DNA of 64,000 nt from Lutibacter sp. B2. Its GTDB lineage: Bacteria > Bacillota > Clostridia > Peptostreptococcales > Thermotaleaceae. The stretch's first letter is position 1, and every line of letters begins with the position of its first letter. Positions 28,950-37,432 of the stretch are shown in pieces. The position numbers and the translations under genes are program-made. Where the stretch lies: the NCBI GenBank assembly GCA_015686845.1, contig JADPRS010000013.1, forward strand, positions 25,222-89,221, given 5' to 3'. The notes beneath the pieces were generated by a model. The model was not told the origin of the DNA. It searched no databases and saw only the letters and a program-made list of their open reading frames with translations.

Positions 28950-29683
28950 AGCGTCTCCTTCCTGATTATTTCAAACAATCCAAAGCCACTTGACTTGCGA
29001 CTTGCCACGCCACTTGTATATAAATAGTTGAGCAACGCTATATTACCCGTCAAACTAAATAAACCTACTGTTACCTCTACAAATTGTGAATGATGTCTAA
29101 CTACAGTTTTCTTACATCTTATAGGTGTTATAGCAAAGTCTTCTAAAATCGACATGGGTAACGTATTAGAATTAGCTATTTGTAATTCTAATACGTTATT
29201 AAGCGCTTCATTAAAACCTTCTTTTTCATAAGAATAATATGTATCCTTGTTATTTTCTTTATTATGTTCTCTGACGCACAGCGGAGATTTAAACATAACC
29301 TCAATTGTATTTGTTGTAATTGAAAATTCTTTTTCTACCAAAATATTTTTTACTGTCATTGTATTTTCATGAACCAAAGGGTACGATTTGTTCTTTTGCA
29401 TTAATAATGCATTAAAAAATACTATACCTGTTGCTATATCACTTGTGCTAAAAATAATATGAATTTTTTTATTGGACACTACTATCATTTCTTTTGTAAA
29501 TTTACTATTGGGTATACCTACTGCAAATGTAAAAGGCTTGTCTTTCCCTGTTTCATAATAAATATTAAAATGTTTACCATTCTCATATACAGTTAAACTA
29601 TGTTTAAATAGACTAATTATAGCTGGACGATAATCCAATGGTAAATGTTCGTTTTTTAATTCCAATTCTACTTTAAATCTCAT
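28946..29683 (-). CDS. cas6: CRISPR RNA endonuclease Cas6
   Basis: 245 residues with the double ferredoxin-like architecture of Cas6 and the C-terminal glycine-rich loop GVASRKSSGFGLFEI. It cuts the repeat in the pre-crRNA, leaving an 8-nt 5' handle (predicted AUGUAAAU here). Candidate catalytic histidines lie at RHHSQ and near the N-terminus (KHSLTVYENGKHF), but they are not assignable by eye. AGAGGAG precedes the ATG. As first gene of the operon it defines the direction cas6 to cas2. Confidence 0.92.
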   Translation of the reverse strand: MRFKVELELKNEHLPLDYRPAIISLFKHSLTVYENGKHFNIYYETGKDKPFTFAVGIPNSKFTKEMIVVSNKKIHIIFSTSDIATGIVFFNALLMQKNKSYPLVHENTMTVKNILVEKEFSITTNTIEVMFKSPLCVREHNKENNKDTYYSYEKEGFNEALNNVLELQIANSNTLPMSILEDFAITPIRCKKTVVRHHSQFVEVTVGLFSLTGNIALLNYLYTSGVASRKSSGFGLFEIIRKETL

Positions 29684-29738
29684 TATTTTCTCCTCTCAAC
29701 ACAAAATACTAATCACACCTTTTATCCCAAGTACTTAT

Positions 29739-29744
29739 ATTATA
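29739..29744 (-). promoter_or_regulatory. Candidate -10 of the cas operon
   Basis: TATAAT on the minus strand 56 bp upstream of cas6, with a poor TAGAAA 17 bp further upstream. The ~170-bp gap up to 29857 is very AT-rich and is otherwise empty apart from the next terminator. Confidence 0.35.
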
Positions 29745-29836
29745 ATCCTTATTTTTATAATTTTCTATAAATTTCTTTAAAATGTAATTTAAACCATATT
29801 TGTATATTGCCTATATATTTGTACTTTAAAATAAAA

Positions 29837-29860
29837 TAGAACCCTAAAAATAGGATTCTA
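29837..29860 (-). terminator. Terminator of the yedE-tusA-DUF3343 operon
   Basis: Ten-bp stem TAGAATCCTA/TAGGGTTCTA (one U-G pair) with a T-run on the minus strand, overlapping the end of the DUF3343 gene. Confidence 0.75.
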
Positions 29861-30094
29861 CTCTTCATAAACTAATTTATACACGCTATCACAAATTTCA
29901 AATATCTTTTCAATTTCATCATCTATAATATCGTTTAAATCACTACTATAACAAAACTTAGCCCCTATTCCACAATTGGAACTCAACTTTCTTGGTACTG
30001 GCATAAGCTCGCAATGAATATTATTCTTCTTTGAAAATCGATTAAACTTAATGGCTCCTGAATGGGTAAAAAATATTGCTACATATTCTTTCAT
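29858..30094 (-). CDS. DUF3343 protein (putative Se/S carrier-like)
   Basis: 78 residues. The pattern (AIFFTHSGAIKFNRFSKKN, then ELMPVPRKLSSNCGIGAKFCYS) is that of DUF3343 proteins, which are found beside YedE/YedF genes and are proposed selenium or sulfur carriers. Two cysteines (in SSNCGIG and KFCYS) are plausible carrier residues. It is 14 bp downstream of the TusA-like gene, with AGGATGTG before the ATG. No experimental role is known to me. Confidence 0.8.
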   Translation of the reverse strand: MKEYVAIFFTHSGAIKFNRFSKKNNIHCELMPVPRKLSSNCGIGAKFCYSSDLNDIIDDEIEKIFEICDSVYKLVYEE

Positions 30095-30108
30095 TCTATA
30101 TTCACATC

Positions 30109-30315
30109 CTATTTACTAGCACAAATTAAATAATCTTCTTCTACCTCTTTTACTTCATAACTATATCCAGCATTTTTCAAAAATCTTGAAACATTATTTT
30201 TAGCAGTGTTATTATCTACCATAATATCAATGCTTTCTGGATTCAAATCTATTGCTTTTTTAGTCATAAGCACGGGTTGTGGGCAAGACATACCTCTCGT
30301 ATCAATTCTATCCAA
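30109..30315 (-). CDS. TusA/YedF-like sulfurtransferase domain protein
   Basis: 68 residues with the TusA-fold motif RGMSCPQPVLMTKKAI; the Cys of the CPxP motif (about residue 11) carries persulfide or selenide. The start is TTG at 30315, which overlaps the yedE stop by 8 bp, with AAAGGGG upstream. It corresponds to the N-terminal half of YedF proteins, with DUF3343 next door, and probably hands sulfur or selenium from the YedE transporter to a cytoplasmic acceptor. Confidence 0.88.
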   Translation of the reverse strand: MDRIDTRGMSCPQPVLMTKKAIDLNPESIDIMVDNNTAKNNVSRFLKNAGYSYEVKEVEEDYLICASK

Positions 30316-31393
30316 TCTTTACATCCCCTTTCACTTTGCTTTCAATACTACTCATTTCTGAATTAAAGTATCCTATTAAACCAACAATCACAAAGCATGC
30401 AATTACAGCTATTTGTCCATTTGGTGTAGGTCCTTTAGGACTTGATGCTAAACCAAAATTATGACAAATTGCAGCTCCTACAAACATTCCCATAACAGTA
30501 ATAACAGAATCTGTATTTCCTTCAGCAGATAAAATTAATTGCCTCATAGGACATCCTCCTAATAATACAGAACCCCAACCACATAAAACCATTCCTAAGA
30601 AGTTCCAAAGTGCATCCGCATGGGCAACTGGCTGATCTATAAAACCTACTTTAAAATAACCTAGTGCAAAATTTCCAATGAGTGCAAATACAAATATTGA
30701 TATAAATCCCAATATAAGATATGTATCTTTAAAAAGAATTAGATCTCTTATTCCACCAACCATACAAAGTCTAGTTCTCTGGGCTAAAGCACCTACTATT
30801 AATCCTGCAACTAATGCAATCATAATTGGAGCATGCATTTTACCAGGACCTTTTTCACTGAAGAATATAAAAGCTGGTGCACTTATTAATAATGCTAGTA
30901 AAAATACATTTATGATTGGAAATGCAAAACCTTCTGTCTTGCTTAATTTATAACTTCTTTTTAAACTAAATCCTTTATTTAAAAAGAATATCCCTAAACC
31001 AATACCAGCAGCAAAACCTACAATACCAACAATAGCATTCAAGTCTCCTCCTGCAAGTCTTAAAACCATTCTAAGAGGACACCCTAAAAACATTAAAGCA
31101 CCAATCATTACTATTATCCCAAGTGTAAAACGAATAAAAGGAGAAGAACCTCCCCTAGAATTAAATTCTCTTTTCCCTAAAGCCATAATAAAAGCACCCA
31201 ATACCAATCCCATTATTTCTGGTCTTAAGTACTGAACGACTCCAGCTCTATGCATACCCAATCCACCTGCAATATCCCTTATGAAGCACGCAATACAAAA
31301 TCCCATATTTGCAGGATTTCCAAATTTAACTAATAGCACTGCTATCACACCAACAATTGCACCTGTAAAAATAATGCCCTTTTTACTTTCCAT
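30308..31393 (-). CDS. yedE: YedE-type putative selenium/sulfur transporter
   Basis: 361 residues from ATG 31393, chosen for the AGGAGG upstream; a longer frame begins at 31450 but lacks one. About ten membrane segments. Two YeeE/YedE half-repeats carry the paired cysteine-containing loops FLGCPLRMVLRLAGG and LLGGCPMRQLILSAEG, typical for thiosulfate- or selenium-linked YeeE/YedE transporters. The linked TusA-like, DUF3343 and class-V aminotransferase genes support a role in selenium (or sulfur) uptake. The substrate is inferred from gene context, not shown by sequence. Confidence 0.9.
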   Translation of the reverse strand: MESKKGIIFTGAIVGVIAVLLVKFGNPANMGFCIACFIRDIAGGLGMHRAGVVQYLRPEIMGLVLGAFIMALGKREFNSRGGSSPFIRFTLGIIVMIGALMFLGCPLRMVLRLAGGDLNAIVGIVGFAAGIGLGIFFLNKGFSLKRSYKLSKTEGFAFPIINVFLLALLISAPAFIFFSEKGPGKMHAPIMIALVAGLIVGALAQRTRLCMVGGIRDLILFKDTYLILGFISIFVFALIGNFALGYFKVGFIDQPVAHADALWNFLGMVLCGWGSVLLGGCPMRQLILSAEGNTDSVITVMGMFVGAAICHNFGLASSPKGPTPNGQIAVIACFVIVGLIGYFNSEMSSIESKVKGDVKIG

Positions 31394-31585
31394 TTTATTA
31401 CACCTCCTATTAATTCTTCCATACAGATAAATTTTAACAGTATATACCACAATTGTTAAATAAATTATTCTTATAGTATTTTTAATACTATAAAATTTTT
31501 CTATAATGGTTGTTTACATAACAAGAAATAGAATACTATTAAAATAAAAGTCTCGCTGAAATTCAAATACTGATGAGGTGAAAAA

Positions 31586-32764
31586 ATGAAAGCAGTATAT
31601 TTAGATAATGGTGCAACATCATTCCCAAAAGCTCCTGGTGTTGCTGAAAGCATGAGCAATTATTTAATAAATATCGGATGTAACATCAATAGAGGTACCT
31701 ACGAAACTTCATTTGAAGCAGAAAATGTCGTTTTTGAAACCCGCGAACTTATTTGTACATTATTTAACTTTGACAAACCAGAGAATGTAGTTTTCACTAA
31801 AAATATTACAGAAAGCCTAAATGTATTAATAAAGGGTTTATTAAAGGAAGGAGATCATGTAATTCTATCTTCTATGGAGCATAATGCAGTTATGAGACCT
31901 ATTCATTCTCTATTAACAAATGGAATCCAATTCTCTAGGGTAACTTGCAATGCGTTAGGTGAATTAAATCCTGAAGATCTAAAAACCCATATAAAATCAA
32001 ATACAAAAGCTGTAATAATGACACACGCATCAAATGTATGTGGAACCATATTGCCCCTTGAAGAAATAGGTGATATCTGTAAAAAAGAAGGACTTTTTTT
32101 TATAATAGATAGTGCACAAACTGCTGGTTTTTTAGATATAGACTATAAAAAGCTTAAAGCTGATGCCATTGCTTTTACTGGACACAAAAGCCTATTAGGC
32201 CCACAAGGTATAGGTGGATTCATCATAAACGATAAATTAGTTAATACAATCTCTTCCTTAATAGAAGGGGGTACAGGCAGTTTATCTGAATATGAAATTC
32301 AGCCCAATTATATGCCTGATAAATTCGAAGCAGGAACAATGAACATCCCTGGCATTTATGGACTGAATACATCTTTAAAATATATATTGGATTTAGGTAC
32401 TCCTTCAATAAGAGAAAAAGAATTATATCTATTAAGTAAATTTATTCAAGAAATCAAAAACATGGATCAAGTAAAAATAATAGGCAAACAGGAGACCCAT
32501 GGAAGAACAGGATTAGTATCCTTAGCTTTTCCTAGTTATGATCATGCTCAAATATCTTATATGTTATATAAAGATTTTGGGATTATGACTAGATGTGGTC
32601 TTCATTGTGCTCCTTTTGCACATAAAACATTAAACACTTTTCCAGATGGAACAGTGCGATTTAGCTTTAGTCATTTTAATACAGTTGAAGAAATCAATTA
32701 CACTATAGATTGTATCCATAAAATTATTAAAAACCTTCCCCCTAACTATAATAGTGCAAAATAA
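31586..32764 (+). CDS. Class-V aminotransferase, cysteine desulfurase/selenocysteine lyase-like
   Basis: 392 residues, PLP-dependent fold type I. The PLP lysine is in AFTGHKSLLGPQG (about 207), the phosphate-binding and aspartate motifs (SSMEHNAV, FIIDSAQTAG) are present, and C-terminal GLHCAPFAH supplies the catalytic cysteine. It belongs to the group often named EF2568-type and could release sulfur from cysteine or selenium from selenocysteine. It is divergent from yedE (shared ~190-bp promoter region), so both may be regulated together. GAGGTG precedes the ATG. Confidence 0.88.
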   Translation: MKAVYLDNGATSFPKAPGVAESMSNYLINIGCNINRGTYETSFEAENVVFETRELICTLFNFDKPENVVFTKNITESLNVLIKGLLKEGDHVILSSMEHNAVMRPIHSLLTNGIQFSRVTCNALGELNPEDLKTHIKSNTKAVIMTHASNVCGTILPLEEIGDICKKEGLFFIIDSAQTAGFLDIDYKKLKADAIAFTGHKSLLGPQGIGGFIINDKLVNTISSLIEGGTGSLSEYEIQPNYMPDKFEAGTMNIPGIYGLNTSLKYILDLGTPSIREKELYLLSKFIQEIKNMDQVKIIGKQETHGRTGLVSLAFPSYDHAQISYMLYKDFGIMTRCGLHCAPFAHKTLNTFPDGTVRFSFSHFNTVEEINYTIDCIHKIIKNLPPNYNSAK

Positions 32765-32766
32765 AA

Positions 32767-32851
32767 GAATGAAAACCAGTAAATATCATACTAGTTATCA
32801 TTCACATAAATTGAAACTTAATTCAGATGGGGTTTTTACTCCAACTGAATT
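32767..32851. terminator. Two hairpins between convergent genes, possible terminators
   Basis: Hairpin A: GAATGA...TCATTC with an inner near-match stem (32767-32803). Hairpin B: AATTCAG...CTGAATT, 14 bp with one mismatch and one wobble and a TTTT loop (32820-32851). Neither has a good T run, so efficiency is doubtful. Confidence 0.35.
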
Positions 32852-32887
32852 GTAGTAATAGGAATTGAATTTATCAATACGTTATTA

Positions 32888-34912
32888 TCACTTAAAAAAG
32901 TTCTTCACAAATTCGGGTGCATCCTTTTGATCCATCCAATCGATCTTACTGTCACCATTTGTATAATAAATTCCTATTATATATCTTTTTTCATCCGGCC
33001 AATCGGAACGATCATTAACCAACATTTCTTCTATTTGGTCCTTGTTTCTTATTTCTAACCTTTGTTTATTTGTATTTTCTTTTAATCCCTCTGCTAATTC
33101 CTTTGTGTTATAGCCATTGGCATTTTTAAGCTCTTCGCTTGTTTTTTCAATGACCATATACTCTATATCTTTGGGCATCAACCTTGCTTTTTCATAATAT
33201 CCATTTTCCTTAAGCCAGCCAGGTAGATGCTTATAGTGTTTTTCCCACGTTAGATACATACGTTTATTTTCGTGCTCAGATTCTAAATCCTTTAATTCAT
33301 CATAATGTATATAGATTCTTGCCCAAGATCTTTTCTCATCAATAACATCTTTGTAGGTTTCATCTAGCATGTCAGATTTTATGGACTGAATCATTTCCTC
33401 AATCTCATCTGTTGCTACAATTTTTACAACCTCAGACGTATTCTTTAATTCTGGATCCATTTCAATATATGCTACCTCAGTAGGGTCTAAATCAAAAATA
33501 TCGTAGTAATTGATCTTGTATTCTGTGGATTCATATATTTTAGCAATAGATTCATTTATAGCTGCACATTCTTTAGGAATATCATATTCTCTTACAATTG
33601 TTTTTCCATTTTTTAGTTCATACGCAATACCAATACGTTTTGTAGTATTCTTTTTACCTTCACGTATAAATTCGTCTTTATGTGCGATTACTTCCAAATG
33701 TAGTTCTCGAACAAGATGAATATTTTCTGAGGTTTTTAAATTGTCGTTCCCCTCTTCTCCATTTGACCAATAGCCATATAAGCCATTTCCATAATACACA
33801 CTTTCTATATCGTCTACATTTGGAACTCTTTTTTCATAACCCACTAAATCAAATTTTATTCCTGCAAAAACAACCAATATTACCATGGTATAGATGGCAA
33901 ACCCCTTTAGGTTTTTGAAAATCCAAATGGATTTTTGAATAATCATTTCTGCAATCAGGTATCCTAATAATGCACCAATAAAATATCCAATATATAGCCA
34001 TAAATCCACTCTTTCCATCATGTAAAGATATGCACCACCTAGAATCATTGAACAAAAGGTAAATCCATATTTGAATATAGGTTTTAATAGTTCAAAGGCG
34101 ATTGGGTCTGATGCACTTTCTAAATGTCTTTTTTTGTACAATCCATATCCCATAAAATAAAGGATTATACTCAAAAGTATATACCATATTATAAAATTAG
34201 AATCGATTGCTTTTTCGCCCATCGACGATATACACGGTATTATTTTAATAATAAAGTTTTCAAATAGGTTTTGATTAATGACAAATCCATATAAAAGTTG
34301 ATCAAAATTAAAAACAATTAAAACACTAATCCCTACAGGTAAAAAAATAGATATCAATGATAAAACCATCTGAATTAAAGATATACCAGTAATCGTTGCC
34401 ACTAAAACGGAAATAAAATAGACAACTAGATTTGATATAATACTAAACCCAACCCATTTTAATATATCAGAAATTGTAAAAATTTCTTCAAACAATTGAC
34501 TTCCATCATGATTTATATTTAAAATAACCATTAAAACAAGGCCTATTAGTACAATTGGCATCATAAGTAATAAAACACCTGCTATATTGTGACTGTGAAA
34601 AAGCTGACCTCTCGTAATTGGAAAGGAATGCATTAAGGTTGTTGATTTATTTTGTTGCAAATAGCGAAAAAGCAATCCAGCTAATACGACGGGAACAAAT
34701 ATTGAAAGGACCATTTGTAACTCTGCATGTCGTAGATTTAAGAAGTTTTCTATTGCTTCATTGGGATATTTATTTTCATTCGTAAATAAAGACATGATAT
34801 GCAGTGGCCCTGAAAAAAACAAACCCCCAAAATAGAGTACTGCCATTCCCCAATATCTCTTTAAATCGTCTAATACGATGTGTACATTAAAAAATAACAT
34901 TTTGGATTTCAT
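32888..34912 (-). CDS. YtrC-like ABC transporter permease (DUF6449 type)
   Basis: 674 residues. Residues 1-~370 contain about ten hydrophobic segments (start VLDDLKRYWGMAVLYFGG). The rest is a hydrophilic C-terminal domain of the kind found in Firmicutes permeases coupled to YtrB-like ATPases. Its first 26 bp overlap the ATPase gene. It forms the membrane part of an ABC-2 exporter-like complex. Related ytr systems respond to cell-wall antibiotics, so an envelope-stress role is likely, but the substrate is unknown. Confidence 0.82.
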   Translation of the reverse strand: MKSKMLFFNVHIVLDDLKRYWGMAVLYFGGLFFSGPLHIMSLFTNENKYPNEAIENFLNLRHAELQMVLSIFVPVVLAGLLFRYLQQNKSTTLMHSFPITRGQLFHSHNIAGVLLLMMPIVLIGLVLMVILNINHDGSQLFEEIFTISDILKWVGFSIISNLVVYFISVLVATITGISLIQMVLSLISIFLPVGISVLIVFNFDQLLYGFVINQNLFENFIIKIIPCISSMGEKAIDSNFIIWYILLSIILYFMGYGLYKKRHLESASDPIAFELLKPIFKYGFTFCSMILGGAYLYMMERVDLWLYIGYFIGALLGYLIAEMIIQKSIWIFKNLKGFAIYTMVILVVFAGIKFDLVGYEKRVPNVDDIESVYYGNGLYGYWSNGEEGNDNLKTSENIHLVRELHLEVIAHKDEFIREGKKNTTKRIGIAYELKNGKTIVREYDIPKECAAINESIAKIYESTEYKINYYDIFDLDPTEVAYIEMDPELKNTSEVVKIVATDEIEEMIQSIKSDMLDETYKDVIDEKRSWARIYIHYDELKDLESEHENKRMYLTWEKHYKHLPGWLKENGYYEKARLMPKDIEYMVIEKTSEELKNANGYNTKELAEGLKENTNKQRLEIRNKDQIEEMLVNDRSDWPDEKRYIIGIYYTNGDSKIDWMDQKDAPEFVKNFFK

Positions 34913-35786
34913 ATCCCATACCTCCTAATTCGTATATAAAAATTTCTTCTAATGTAAGGGGTAAAATATCTAGGATCATTGGATTGTATTGATTGAACTT
35001 AGAAAGAACCTCTTTTTTTTCTCCTTTAACGATGAACAGATCTACCGTTCCATGTTTTTCTTGATGCATAATATGAACATTTTTAGTTACTTCTTCAGGC
35101 ACGCCTGCTTTATAGGCAACTTGGATTTTATGCACATCTGATTTAAGATCATCTAAATCTCTCTCTATTAACATTTTTCCTTTGTGCAATATTCCAACAT
35201 GGTCGCAGATGGTTTCTAGTTCCTTTAGATTGTGAGAAGAAATCAGTACACTCATCTCTCGCTCTGCAACATCCTCAACAATATATTTCCAAACTTTTTT
35301 TCTCATGAATGGGTCTAATCCATCAATGGGTTCATCTAAAATCATTACCTCGGGCATGGTTGAAAGGGTAAGAATAAATGCCACTTGTTTTTGCATTCCT
35401 TTTGATAATTTATTGATTCTTCTATTTTCATCTAGTTCGAATGCTTGTAGCATACTTATATATCTTTGTGCATTCCAATTGGGATAGATTTTTTTATAAA
35501 AGGATGCCATATTTTTTATGCTAGACATGGAAAAGGAATAGACCTCATCAGGTATATAACTAACATGTTCTTTTATATGGTTGTTTTCAAAAACCTTTGT
35601 ACCACTTATAGTAACTTCTCCTGCATCTTGTTTATAGATACCTACTAAATGTTTGATCAACGTGGTTTTTCCAGAACCATTTGCACCTATAAGCCCATAA
35701 ATGGACCCCTTGTTTACGGTTAGATCCACATTTGTTAAAACTTCATGATTTTGAAAGGATTTTGTTAGTTGTCTTACTTCAATCAT
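34887..35786 (-). CDS. YtrB-like ABC transporter ATPase
   Basis: 299 residues: Walker A GANGSGKTT (about 34-42), a Q-loop near YIPDEVYSF, signature LSKGMQKQ, Walker B VMILDEPIDGLD, and a switch histidine in ISSHNLKE. The tail (about 225-299) is the extension seen in BcrA/YtrB-type ATPases. It lies between ytrA (8-bp overlap) and the permease (26-bp overlap), so the three genes are tightly coupled. GGGAGG precedes the ATG. Confidence 0.92.
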   Translation of the reverse strand: MIEVRQLTKSFQNHEVLTNVDLTVNKGSIYGLIGANGSGKTTLIKHLVGIYKQDAGEVTISGTKVFENNHIKEHVSYIPDEVYSFSMSSIKNMASFYKKIYPNWNAQRYISMLQAFELDENRRINKLSKGMQKQVAFILTLSTMPEVMILDEPIDGLDPFMRKKVWKYIVEDVAEREMSVLISSHNLKELETICDHVGILHKGKMLIERDLDDLKSDVHKIQVAYKAGVPEEVTKNVHIMHQEKHGTVDLFIVKGEKKEVLSKFNQYNPMILDILPLTLEEIFIYELGGMGYEIQNVIF

Positions 35787-36168
35787 TTGTATTTCCTCCC
35801 TTAATGGTTGAATAGGTTTTTTCGATTAATGCAATCAATTCTTCTTTTTCTATGCCCAAATAAATAAGTTCCGATAAGGAGTTTTCAACTTGTTGTTTTA
35901 ATTTATCCAACTTTTCTTCATCTACCTTTCTTATTGTACTAGAAACAAAATTCCCTCTTCCTCTAATAGAATAAATATATCCATGTCTTTCTAGCTCCCG
36001 ATATGCTTTTTGTATGGTGTTGGGATTAATGGTAAGTTGTTTTGCTAATTCTCGTACGGAAGGGATTTGTTCATCGGCCCTGAGTACTTCTTTTATAATT
36101 AATTGTTTAAATTGATTCATAATTTGTTCATAGATTGGTTTTCTACTGGTTAAATCGATTTGAAACAT
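35779..36168 (-). CDS. GntR-family repressor, YtrA type
   Basis: 129 residues: an N-terminal winged helix (SVRELAKQLTINPNTIQKAYRELERHGYIYSIRGRGNFVS) followed by only a short helical tail, which is the YtrA subfamily plan. YtrA proteins repress the operon of their own ABC transporter. An operator matching this subfamily sits just downstream of the predicted -10 (36199-36223). It is the first gene of the operon, with AGGAGGTG before the ATG. Confidence 0.92.
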   Translation of the reverse strand: MFQIDLTSRKPIYEQIMNQFKQLIIKEVLRADEQIPSVRELAKQLTINPNTIQKAYRELERHGYIYSIRGRGNFVSSTIRKVDEEKLDKLKQQVENSLSELIYLGIEKEELIALIEKTYSTIKGGNTND

Positions 36169-36198
36169 AGGACACCTCCTTTGTATTTTTGCGTATCA

Positions 36199-36223
36199 AG
36201 TGTATTAGTATTTGTAATACAGT
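36199..36223 (-). promoter_or_regulatory. YtrA-type operator
   Basis: AGTGTA, 13 bp, TACAGT: one base off the YtrA half-site pattern AGTGTA-N13-TACACT. The centre is itself palindromic (GTATTA...TAATAC). It begins four bp after the -10 element, so a bound repressor would cover the start of transcription. Confidence 0.75.
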
Positions 36224-36226
36224 ATG

Positions 36227-36255
36227 AATATAACAGATTGATTGATGTAAAGCAA
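36227..36255 (-). promoter_or_regulatory. Promoter of the ytrA-like operon
   Basis: Minus strand: TTGCTT (36250-36255), 17 bp, TATATT (36227-36232), immediately upstream of the operator. Confidence 0.65.
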
Positions 36256-36520
36256 GTATTATATGGGCATTTTTATGTATTTTAAGAAAAGAATTTTATT
36301 AAAAAGTCTTAAGAGAGGTAGTAACCCATGCTCATCAAGTTAAAGTCTCTACGTTTTTTATCTATATTTTCATAGATTTCCTGATAACCTTTTAAATCCA
36401 ACCACTCAATTTAAAAATTTATCAAAACATATTCAATACAGGTTAAATATTATGTTATTATTTATACATAACAATAATATACTAAACTCACAAAAAGATA
36501 TTTACATTGGAGGGAACAAA

Positions 36521-37336
36521 ATGGATAATCGTCCAATTGGTGTTTTTGACTCTGGCGTAGGCGGTCTTACAGCTATTCCATATATACTTAAAGAACTTCC
36601 TAACGAAAGATTAATATATTTTGGAGATACAGCTAGAACTCCTTATGGTTCAAAAGCTACGTCAACTATAAAACATTTTACGAAGCAAATTGTAGACTTT
36701 TTAATTAGCAAAGATGTAAAAATGATCGTAATAGCATGTAATACCATAACCTCTACTTGTTTAACTTATTTACAAAAGCTCTATCCAGAGATGCCCTTTA
36801 TCGGCATTATAGAACCAGCAGCTTTTAGAGCATCTCAAATATGCAATGAAGATAATAACATAGGGATCATTGCAACGAAAGTAACAACTACAGAAAAAAC
36901 CTATATTAACTCGATCCACAAACATAATAACACCCTTAATCTATTCGATAAATCGTGCCCTATATTTGTCCCTTTAATAGAAGAAGGTATTATTAACAAT
37001 GATATTATGAATTTATCTATAAAATACTATTTAGATGATTTTGTGTTCAATAATAAACTTGATACTTTAATATTAGGCTGTACCCATTATCCATTGATCC
37101 GAAAAACCATACAAAAACTCTATCCTAATTTAAATATCATTAATCCCTCTTTTGAAATAATCAAAAGTGTTAAATCTACTTTGATAGAAAAAAATATATT
37201 TTCTACTCATCCTACCTATGAAAATATATTTTATGCAAGTGACTTATCTGAAAACTTTATAAATATGATTAATTCTATTTTTGGTGAAGCAAATGTACAA
37301 ATTAGTTTTAAGAATTTTGATTTAGATGAATTATAA
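36521..37336 (+). CDS. murI: Glutamate racemase
   Basis: 271 residues; makes D-glutamate for peptidoglycan. The two catalytic cysteines sit in VIACNTITST (near 75) and LGCTHYPLI (near 186), and the N-terminal GVFDSGVGGLTAI motif is perfect. ATG 36521 is chosen because TTGGAGGG lies 7 bp upstream; the frame is open further upstream, to 36452, without a binding site. It is a monocistronic gene with a strong terminator. Confidence 0.95.
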   Translation: MDNRPIGVFDSGVGGLTAIPYILKELPNERLIYFGDTARTPYGSKATSTIKHFTKQIVDFLISKDVKMIVIACNTITSTCLTYLQKLYPEMPFIGIIEPAAFRASQICNEDNNIGIIATKVTTTEKTYINSIHKHNNTLNLFDKSCPIFVPLIEEGIINNDIMNLSIKYYLDDFVFNNKLDTLILGCTHYPLIRKTIQKLYPNLNIINPSFEIIKSVKSTLIEKNIFSTHPTYENIFYASDLSENFINMINSIFGEANVQISFKNFDLDEL

Positions 37337-37372
37337 TAAAAAAACTATGGATTTCCATAGTTTTTTTATTAT
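37333..37372 (+). terminator. Terminator of murI
   Basis: Long perfect stem around AACTATGGA/TCCATAGTT extended by A/T arms, ending in a run of seven T. Confidence 0.9.
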
Positions 37373-37432
37373 AATTCTGTTTTTATTTTAAATTTCAATA
37401 CATATACTTAAATATCACAGTTTAAGGAGGTT

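Noticed and set aside
35471..35490. A 20-bp stretch matching 18 of 20 positions of the CRISPR repeat inside the YtrB-like ATPase gene.
   Set aside because: It encodes the IYPNWN segment that fits the ATPase reading frame and family; the match is most likely chance from similar codons, not a stray repeat.
36290..36450. Possible structured RNA upstream of murI.
   Set aside because: Only a five-bp stem (AGAGA/TCTCT) with a large loop was found; no T-box or riboswitch signature.
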